A program made the position numbers and the translations under genes. Below, in pieces: positions 54,955 through 64,000 of a DNA stretch of 64,000 nt. Positions within the stretch are counted from its first letter, which is position 1. Each line of letters starts with the position of its first letter. Source of the DNA: Doryteuthis pealeii (Eukaryota > Mollusca > Cephalopoda > Myopsida > Loliginidae); contig CM042138.1 in assembly GCA_023376005.1 (NCBI GenBank), positions 95,225,492 to 95,289,491 on the forward strand, in the 5' to 3' direction. Under the pieces are notes generated by a model. It was not told where the DNA came from and made no database searches. It saw nothing but the letters and a program-made list of their open reading frames with translations.

Positions 54955-55704
54955 TTGCAGCGATGCTGATTAGCCTTTTTGGTTTAGTGCATCCTGGGAT
55001 GAGTCCCCAGGGAAATTTTAATGTCGTGTGCCAACTAAAGCCATCTGAACTCTACCTTGAACCTATCCTGTGTATTCATTTCTTAAGAAACGATTATAAA
55101 GGTATTTACAGTTTTAGCTTGAAATGTTAAGGGAGAAGAAGAAAAGAAGAAAAACACTGGGATGCTATGGATATGATTTTACAATTCCTTTAGATTTTTG
55201 TGCATCCGGATCGCAGGACTCATACCTGATCAGCATCTCAGCAACTTGTTAGTCATTATTTCTACACCTGTGAGAAAGAATGTTATATCAGAGACAATAA
55301 AAAGAAATAAGCTCTAGTGAGAGCACTCAGACTTACCTTTATTGTCTACCAGTGTTTGGTTTGTTTGGTTTGTTTTACGGCATATCAACCTCAGTGGTCA
55401 TTTAATGCATAATATTTATTGAAAAAAATCAATTCTTAATGGATAATACAATTTTTTATAAATACATTTTTACATATTCAACCCATAGATGGGACCCTAA
55501 CGAACTACCACCTGGGCAGAGTGGACCAGGGAGCAATGTGATGAATGGGTGCTTCCACATCCCCAAACTCCAAAGTTGAACCTCACCATCAGATAGAGTT
55601 TACGTCTTCCCAGGACATGTAGACCGCAGCCACCGCCGCAGCACCATAGCATAAAAGGAGTTGGGACTTGCCAGAAAGACAAATAGGGCTTGATCTCTCT
55701 CGGC
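54955..55704. repeat. GATGCTGATAG MITE and family A copy up to the gap
   Basis: MITE at about 54,961-55,245 pairs with 11,050-11,311. The family A copy from 55,355 in reverse runs into the N gap and carries the GACCGCAGCCACC module missing at 10,730. Confidence 0.6.
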
Positions 55705-55804
55705 NNNNNNNNNNNNNNNNNNNNNNNNNNNNNNNNNNNNNNNNNNNNNNNNNNNNNNNNNNNNNNNNNNNNNNNNNNNNNNNNNNNNNNNNNNNNNNNN
55801 NNNN
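55705..55804. other. assembly gap of 100 N
   Basis: Exactly 100 N, a common placeholder for a gap of unknown size. The flanks are not adjacent in the locus: the left flank matches about 10.64 kb and the right flank about 17.84 kb of the left arm. Confidence 0.98.
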
Positions 55805-58800
55805 AAACACTATGAAATTACAAACCAGATGATACCTCTGTTTATTTGGAGCTATTTGGCACTATTGTTCTCATCGTTCATGTATATACACAACCTGTTT
55901 CGGACGTATGTGCCATCCGCCATTCCTTCAGGTGTTTCTTGTGCGAAGCTCAGTTAACTTTCGGTCGTTAAATTGGGAGCTTTTGGAAGCTTCAAATACT
56001 CCGAACCCTTTATTCAATCACTGGGTAGATGTTTCTTTTCTATAACCAAGTATAAATGTGAAGGAAGGCTTCCAATTTCTTCTTAATGTTTGAGATGAGG
56101 CTTGAATAGATAAGTACTTATTCTGGTGTTATTCGGACTGATAGTCCCATCTTCATCAAAACAATACTCTGAAGAAGGCCGAGGCATATCTCCGAAAACG
56201 TTGTCACAAATAAGCATGAAGATGGGGACAATAGTCCCGAATAACGCAGATAATACTAGAAGGCTTCCAAGTTTTCGACAAGAAGGTTCCCCGAAGTCTC
56301 AAGAGAAAATTTCACAAGAAACACCTGAAGAAGGACCGAAAGGGAACATCATCCAAAATCATAACAATGAGATCAGTACAATAGGCTCCAAAGTAAATAC
56401 AATTATCAAACCAAATTCAGAGAAACGCTGATACACTGCTTTAAAAAATTGACCCGTATGAGTTGGGTAAATATGTACACATAGTAGGTGATGATCATCA
56501 ATTCCGTGTTCTTCTCCCCTCCTCCTACCCACCCCACAGATATTGCCACATATTCTAAGAATACATTAAGGCATTTCAGGGGAGATGAGGGGTGCTTATT
56601 TTCATTTTCTTTTCCTTGTCTGCCATTTGATTTGTAGATTCTCTACAGAGGTATAATTTGTTGATATATTATAATAATAAAAGATTGTGGGTGTTGATTA
56701 TAAGAACAACTGTTCAGTAAAATGTCTGAAAAACATTACTTAACAGTAAGGTCTTGCTTAAACTTGAGGTTCATTAATTCAGCTTCCATCAATGCTTTAA
56801 CATGATTATTATTTCCAGTTATCTTTCAACTGTAACATAATTCTGATTATTGTCATTCACAATCATAACTTTCTTCCCCCCTCTTATTGAATATTACAAC
56901 CTGAATGATGTAGCTATAACACACACCAATAGTAAGGGTTATGATTTGGTTCTTAAGCTGTGTAGAAATTAATCAACTAAGTTAAATTACTTCGAATTGA
57001 TAGGACGCAGACGGCAACAGATAAGCCCTAACTGAATACTGGATCTATCTTCTGGCATATACTGCCAGAATGCCAGAGTGTTTATGAAGGCCTCATAACA
57101 TCATGAGACAAGCAGCCAATTGCAGGAGCTCAGTGCAGTGGAATCACTCGGACAATGACATGACTGTCTGAACTTTCCATAGTACAGCTGTCTTGAGGCA
57201 CCTAGATTAAGTTGTGCTTTAGCCAGTTGCTATGTTTTAAACCAAAAATTAATAGGATTAAAAAATCAGACAGTTACTAATTCTTCCATTATGTAAGGGA
57301 AACAGAAGTACCATTCTGGATTGTTATTGTCAAAAAAAGTATAGACTCTCTATTTCAGGAGGCTAACAACCTAACACTGGGTCTTGTCTTTTTGGGAATT
57401 GGTGTTCATTAATTGCTTATTACATTGATCAAATTATTTTTCAGCTTTACAGATATTTACTCAATCTCCAGTGCATCACAGAGGCTAAAGACTCTTGGCT
57501 TTTTATACATAGTACTCTATATACGCAGGACATGAGTCAAAAACAGTAATGTTATTTTGTTTTATGACAGATTATAATTTACCGACACAGGAACAGTATC
57601 AGTACATAAAGCATGAATCCTGGTCTTCCACTAAGATCACACAATCCCTACTTCTCTACAGTCACGTTTCTCTCAATAGCAATTTCCACCTTTCAATGAG
57701 AGGCAGTATCCCTGTCCCGTAAAAATTCAGTTGACTGCTTGTGAGCCAGCTTCTTCACGCGGATTTCACTTCCTTATCATCACTGAATAATGTTTACCTT
57801 TTCTAAAACTCTTCTTTCCATGGGCAAAAGAGATGGACATTATTCCAACTCAGCAATTTCCAACACTAATAATTTTCAACAGATTATTTGCCCACACATG
57901 AAACCGCTAACAGCGCTACACACAAAGCAGGATATGTCACAAGCGTTATTTCGTTAACGCTATTAAAAAATGGTTGATTTTAGAGTTTTCTCTCTCACTA
58001 GGCCGGTTTCTGCAACAGTATAAAGTACACCCAGTCCATTCTGTTATTTTACCCATTAGCTGGAGGAGGTATATAAAGATGGACACATAGCCGACTTTCC
58101 CGAAGGGAATTAGCTGAAAGGTGGAAATGCAAACAACCTTATCCAGGATGTGAACTCCATTCCCATGTCCATCTATTCAAGTGCACCTTGAACTTCAAAT
58201 GTACACCAACACTAAAGATCCAACTGTGAGTAATTTCTTGTCTTTTTTTCCGACCAAGAATGTCTGCTGTTTTTAAAGTGTTAAAAGTATTTAATACAAT
58301 CCTAGCATATTATAGATTATACAAACAGCTCATTATTAGATTTTTTTTACCTCATTGTATGGTCTTACCTAGCACAGAACGGTGAACTGAAAAAACCCCA
58401 ATTCAGTAAGGCTACCCTCGCCACGAGAACAGCTGACAAAAGTATTGTGTAATTTATAGTTAGATCAGCTGTTCAAGCATGAGCCCACACAGCTTTTGTG
58501 TTTGATGCCAATGACTTAAGTAGCAAGTCAACTGCAAACCTATTAAATTACCATGTTACTTACTAAAACGACATCTCTTTTCTCTATGCCAAATAAAAGG
58601 AAACCTAGTGGTTGGTTGGTTGGTTGGGTTTTACAGGCATACAACCTTGTCGGGTCTATTTATGCAAGACATTGTTTTATTCATTCTTGATGGGTATTTG
58701 AAAAAAAATTCTTATACAAACTCAATTTTTTTTCTATTTAGCCCATAGATGGGACCCTACAGGTACTACCACTCTGGGTCAGGAGTGGACGGGAGCAATG

Positions 58801-59040
58801 GTGAATAAAGAGGTTTCCGTGAGCTCCAAAAATTGGAACCTTTCACCATTGATAACAGTTTACGTCATACCAGGACAAGGAAATCTAGGTTGGTTTGATT
58901 AACAATGCAAAGCCATCATTCAAGAGACAACTTAAAAGTTTCTTGTTTTTTTTTTTAAATGAAATAAAAGATTGTTTAAGTTGAAGAATAAAGATACATC
59001 GATATGGCAAATGATCAAACAAGTAAGCTGTGCTGCTGTT
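55805..59040 (-). repeat. third copy, reverse orientation
   Basis: Parallel to 48,400-51,540, that is, the reverse complement of about 14,663-17,838. It contains family D (to about 56,450), mariner relic (57,515-57,815), family B (57,930-58,180) and family A (58,615-58,890). Indel noise is higher than in either main arm. Confidence 0.88.
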
Positions 59041-62000
59041 GTTATTGCAAACAAGTTTGGTAACCTTAGCAAAGTGAAATTTTAAAAAAAAGAGAAACAG
59101 ACAAAACAGACAGAAAGAAGAAATGCTAATTCATTTTGATGGACGATGTTCGAGTTTAGTATCCTAAGCAGGAAAGATCAGCAGACATGAGGTTCAAGAG
59201 TGTGATATTGGAATTCATTCAATTTCTACCATTGGATTACTTCACAGTGTTTGTATAATATTTGTTTCTCTTAGGCAGCAGCATAACAGCAGCAGCACAG
59301 CGTACTTGATTGTCAATTTGCCATATCGATTGTATTCTTTATTTCTATCAACCTTAAAAAAAAATCTTTATTTCATTTAAAAAAAAAACAAGAAACTTTT
59401 AAGTTGTGCTCTTGATGATGGCTTTGCTTGTTAATCAAACCACTAGATTTCCTTGTCCTGTATGACGTTAAACTGTACTAATTGGTGAAGTTCATATCTT
59501 GGAGCTCTAGAGAGAACCTCTTTTCACCATGCCTCCAGGTCCCTCTGACCCAGGTGGTATACCTGTTAGAGTCCACTATGGGCTAAATAGAAAAAAATTG
59601 AGTTTTAAATTTTTTTTCAGAAATACCATAAAGAATGATAAAACAAATGTCCTTGGCATAAAATAACCCGACAAGGTTGATATGCTGTAAAAACCCCAAC
59701 CAAATCCCAACACCACTAGGTTCCTTTAATTCTGGGGCATAGAAAAAGAGATGTGTGTTTAGTAACGTTAAATGGTAATTAATAGGTTTTGCAGTTGCTT
59801 GCCTACTTATATGGCATTCAAAACACAAAAGCTTGTGGGCTCAGACCTTGACCACTGACGTCTAACTATTAAATTACACAATATTTGGTTCAGCTGTTCC
59901 ATGTGGCCTGAGGGTAGCTTACTGAATTGGGTTTGTCAGTTTCAAGTTCTGTGTAGGTAAGACATACAATGAGTAAAAAAAAAATCTATTATATAGCTGT
60001 TTGTATAATCGTAGAATATGCCTAGGATTGATTAATACTTTTAACTTTTTAAAAAAACAGCAAATTTGGTTAGGAAAAAAGAACAAGAAAATTATCTCAC
60101 AGTTTGATTTAGTGTTGGTTAATTGAGTCAAGGTGCACTTGATAGAAATGGACATGGGGATTGGATTTCAAATCCTGGATAAGAGTTGTTTGCATTCACT
60201 TTCATGCTAATTCCCTTGGGAGGGCATGTGGCCATCTCTTTATAACCCTCTCCAGCTAGTGGGTAATAACAGAATGGACTGGTTATTATACTTGTTGCCA
60301 GAAACCTCCTTATGAGAAAGAAAACTCTAAAAATAAAACCATTTTTAATTAGCAAATTACCTTGTGAAACATATTCCTGCTTGTGTGTTAGCGCCTGTTA
60401 GGTTTCATGCTGTGGTCAAATAAATCTGTTTCGAAAACTTATTTAGGGTTGAAATTCCTGAGGGTTGGATCATGTCATCTCTTTGGCCCCATGAAAGAAG
60501 AGTTTAAAAGGTAAAACATCTATTCAGTGAGTTGAGGAAGTTGAAAATACGTCCGTGAAGAAGTGGCTCAAAACAGGCAGTCAACCGATTTTCGCGGACA
60601 GGGATACAATGCTCTCATTCTGAAGCTGGAACATGCTATTTGGAGAACGGTGACTGTAGAAGACAGTAGGGATGTTGTTGGGACAGACCAGTTTCATTTG
60701 ATGTATCGGTACATGTTCCTGTGTCCGGTAATATATCTTCTCAAACAAAATAACTTACTTATGTGACTCATCTGTGTATAGAGTACTAGTATTAAAAGCC
60801 AAAGTCTTATAGCTCTGTAGATGCACTGAGATTGAGTAACATATCTGTAAAAGTCGAAAATAATTGATAACTGTCATAAGCATTAATAACATTCAAGACA
60901 AGACTCCCGTTAGGTTTGTGAGCTCTCTGAAATCAGAGAGTCCTATCACCTTTATTGACAAATAACAATGACAGAAACTGGTTAACTTCTGTTTGTCCTT
61001 ACATAATGGAAAATTAGTACTTCTGATTTTAATTAATTTAATTTTGGTTTTTAAACATAGCAACTGGCTAAGCAACAAACTTAACTAATGCCAAGACAGC
61101 TGGTATCTATGGAAATCAAGAACCAGTCCATTCATGTATCCGAGTGATTCACTCACTTGAGTCTTGATCTGGCTGCTTGGTCTCCTTTTGTTTTATGAGG
61201 CTTCATAAACACCTGGCATGCTGCAGTTAGTCAATTGCCAGAAGTTAGATCCAGTATTCAGTTAGGGCTATCTGTTTGCCCTGTCCTATCAATTCGAAAG
61301 GTTAATTTGAACTTAGTCATGATATATTCTACACAAACTAGAACCAATCATAACCATTACTACTTGTGTGTGTATATAGTATAATTCACTGGTGGTAATC
61401 TATCAATAAGGGGAAAAAAGTTATAGATTGTGAATGAAGTAATCATAAGTTACATTGAAAATAACTGGAACATAATATCCATGTTAAAACATTGATTGAA
61501 GCCTGATATATGACCATCAGTTTAAGAAGCATTGATTGAATCAGTTAAATGTTTTCAGACATCTTTACTGAACATTGTTCATTATAATCAACACCCACTA
61601 ATCTTTCTATATTTAATATATTCAAACAAATTAACTCTGTAGAGGACAATACAAATCAAATGCAACAAGAAAAGAACAATAAAATAGACCCCCTTATAAC
61701 TCCCCCTAAAATGCTTATAATTATTCTTAGAATTGTTGCCCAATTTGGCTGGGGTGGTAGGAGGGAGAGGGAAGAACACGGAAGTTGATGATCATCACCT
61801 ATATGTGTACAATTACCCACTCCATACGGTTCAATTTTAAAGCAGTTATAGCTGTTTCTCTGAATTTGTTGATAATTTTGTATATTTGACTATGTCCTTC
61901 ATCTCATTGTTATATTTGGTGATGTGCCCTTCGGCTTCTAGGTGTTGCTTGTTGAATTTTCTCTCGAACGTGGGGAACCTCTTGTCGAACTTGGAAGCCT

Positions 62001-64000
62001 TTAAGTATTATTGCTTATTTCGGACTATCTGCCCATCTTCATTTTTTTGTTACAAACGTTTCGGACGATTATGGCCCTCCGGCCTCTCTCAGTCATTTCT
62101 TCAGAAGAATGGGGACAACTAGTTCGAATACAAGATAATACTTCATTCAAGCCTCATCTCAAACATAGAAATTGGAAGCCTTTCCTTCACATTTATAACT
62201 TGGTTATCAATAAGAACAAGTCTACCCCAGTGGACTTGAATAAGGGTTCAGTTTTGAAGTTCCATAAAGTGCTCCAAATTACGACAGAAAGTTACGAGTT
62301 CGACAAGACACCCTGAAGAATGCTGGATGGCACATCGTCCGAAACATTGTGTATATAAACTATGAAGTGAGACAATGTCGCCAATATCCCAATAATACAG
62401 AGATATTTGTCTGAATTCATAGTGTCCTCTTTCTCAGTATTTTTGTTCTTATCAAAGCTAAATAGACCCAAATTTTCTTCTCTTGCCCATGCAGAAGGTT
62501 TGGTGTTGATAATACAATACATAATATATAGCATAATTGCAGTTCCATTAACATATGTTTGTTTGTATTCATATATATAAAAAAAAGAAGATATATTCAC
62601 ACATGTGTGTTTCTACATAATAAAAAGAAATGGATATCTCATATTTTTCATATTAGTCAGTGGAAGCCAACATGAAAGAAAAAAAAGGGTTTTGATGTTA
62701 GTCGATATAAACACAGTTGAGTAATTACTTTTAAGACATGCGTATAAATAATTCAATTTATGTGATGCTTTTCTGTTAGGTTGAGACAAATAGAAATATA
62801 TATATTAGTATGAAAAAAAAATAAACAGGAAAGCAGGAAAGAACCTAACTGCATTGGACACATAGCAGAGTGGATAAAGGCGTGGTTTAAGACAGTTTCT
62901 AGTGACAATTTATCTCTAGCTGCAGGTTTCCAATCCTGTCAAGGCCACGATAACATAGAATAATAATCCAACACAGCTAGAACACCTGTTACCCAGCTAG
63001 GGTTAGCGTAATGCAGAACAGTACCCCCATGGATTGAATAAAGGTTAGGGTAGATCTTGTGTATGAACTCGTCCGATACGACAAGGTTTCCCAGGTTTGA
63101 GAAGGTTACTGAGCGTCCGACAAGAAAATACCTGAAGAAGGCCGAAGGCCAATAATCCAAACGTTGATACAAAACAAAAAAGAAGTGATGACAATAGGTC
63201 CCCTAATAATCCAAATAATACTAATATCAAGCTTCATTCTAAAAAATTCAGGGAAATTACTAACTGATTAAGAGCACTCCAGTTAGAATTATATTATATA
63301 TTATATCATTATTTAAAAACACAAAACAAGTATATACAGTATTTACACATGTTAAATAAATATCCATATCATTCAATAAATAAGGTTATAATTGCCTAAG
63401 TATATGGCTAGGAAGCATTGTTACTGTTGCACCTTTAAGGAAATATAGAATGTGTCTTTTTATGTTTCAGAAGGCTATCAACAATGACCTTCTTTTACCC
63501 TGACTGCTCCACTCGGAATTACTTTCTTACCAGAGAGTCCAAGTGTTTTCCAGACTGCGTTTCAACTTAGGTTGTGTAGCAACATGTTACCTAATTTCTA
63601 AACATTTTTTTGACTAAAAAAAAAAAAAAGCTTCTTTGTACATATACGCACTTTTCTGTTAAATTTCAATGGCTTGCACTTTCTCAGCCACCAAAATTTG
63701 ATGACAGACCTCTGTTCAGACCCTTTAATTTGCTACCTTTTGATTGCCTCAAAACACAATACTTTTTCAGTCTAAAATAATATTCTTCTATAAACCAATT
63801 CCAACAATGTAGAGTTTACATTTATTTTGCTTAAAAAAAACCTCTTTTAAAATTAAAAAATTATTTTGTTCTAAAAGAGATTCTGGATTTATTATTTCTT
63901 GTTGGAATGTTATATAATCAAAAATAGAATTATCTAATTAATTACAGTACTTTACCATATTAGTATACCCCTTACCGAATTTTATAAAAAATGAATTTTC
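59041..64000 (+). repeat. fourth copy, forward orientation
   Basis: Follows 14,419-19,400 in order to the window end. 59,041-59,284 is unpaired with the preceding segment and forms the turn of a second fold-back. Contains family A (59,455-59,700), family B (60,120-60,390), mariner relic (60,490-60,785, transposase frame destroyed), and family D (61,860-62,420 and 62,840-63,260). Confidence 0.88.

Larger units (their letters stand above)
33141..55704 (-). repeat. right arm of giant inverted repeat
   Basis: Reverse complement of about 10,640-33,013. Main correspondences: 34,210-34,395 = 31,805-31,990; 36,142-36,391 = 29,807-30,053; 36,545-36,745 = 29,459-29,632; 39,690-40,558 = 25,699-26,575; 42,660-42,900 = 23,368-23,591; 45,821-46,060 = 20,183-20,422; 47,585-48,000 = 18,245-18,660; 50,069-50,345 = 15,866-16,160; 55,355-55,704 = 10,640-10,936. 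Single-base gains and losses dominate. Open frames in this arm are shadows of repeats and carry no independent evidence. Confidence 0.9.

Noticed and set aside
55589..55810. Open frame crossing the N run
   Set aside because: It exists only because N is read as unknown residues.
1..64000. CRISPR array, operons or prokaryotic genes
   Set aside because: No regularly spaced direct repeats with unique spacers and no clustered long open frames; composition and splice signals are eukaryotic.

Overview
This is AT-rich, repeat-saturated animal nuclear DNA. Long (TA)n, (CA)n and polypyrimidine tracts, tRNA-derived SINEs, mariner, Tc1 and pogo-type relics, decayed LINE fragments and a single spliced exon in tens of kilobases all point to a large metazoan genome. 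My best guess from the repeat style is a mollusc, probably a cephalopod; this is inference, not proof. There is no bacterial gene structure, no operon and no CRISPR array.

The only protein-coding feature I can support is one exon on the + strand at 4877-4978. It encodes the first part of a LIM domain of the Ajuba/LIMD1/WTIP (zyxin) family, with a good acceptor and a GTAAGT donor. I found no other exon of this gene, so nearly everything downstream would be intron or flanking DNA. Almost all other long open frames lie in low-complexity DNA or in transposable-element debris.

For orientation I name four interspersed families. Family A has no obvious tRNA head and carries a core reading CCAGGTCCACTCTGACC. 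Family B is a tRNA-derived SINE with head GTGTAATGGTTAGAG, B box GTTCAAATCC and a (TA)n tail. Family C is a tRNA-derived SINE with head TAGCTCAGTTGGTAGAG. Family D is a tRNA-derived SINE whose 3' part contains CTGAAGAAGGCC...CGAAACGTTGT. Between them are non-autonomous DNA transposons, foldback hairpins bounded by (TA)n, and fragments of LINE ORF2.

Layout: 1-10.6 kb is single-copy in the window and holds the LIM exon. About 10.64-33.01 kb is the left arm of a huge inverted repeat. A 127-base unpaired turn lies at 33,014-33,140, and 33,141-55,704 is the reverse complement of the left arm. A 100-base N gap follows at 55,705-55,804. After it, 55,805-59,040 again copies roughly 17.84-14.66 kb in reverse, then folds back, and 59,041-64,000 copies roughly 14.42-19.40 kb in the forward direction. 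The copies differ mainly by scattered one- and two-base insertions or deletions and are noisiest near the folds and after the gap. The simplest reading is fold-back long-read or assembly artefacts, so the window probably holds only about 33 kb of distinct sequence. A true biological palindrome is not excluded.

The most interesting biology is a set of hammerhead-ribozyme-like cores (CUGANGA - stem II - GAAA) in several unrelated repeats at about 3.9, 7.25, 17.5 and 22.4 kb. The foldback element at 22.3-22.6 kb carries a near-complete core on each strand.
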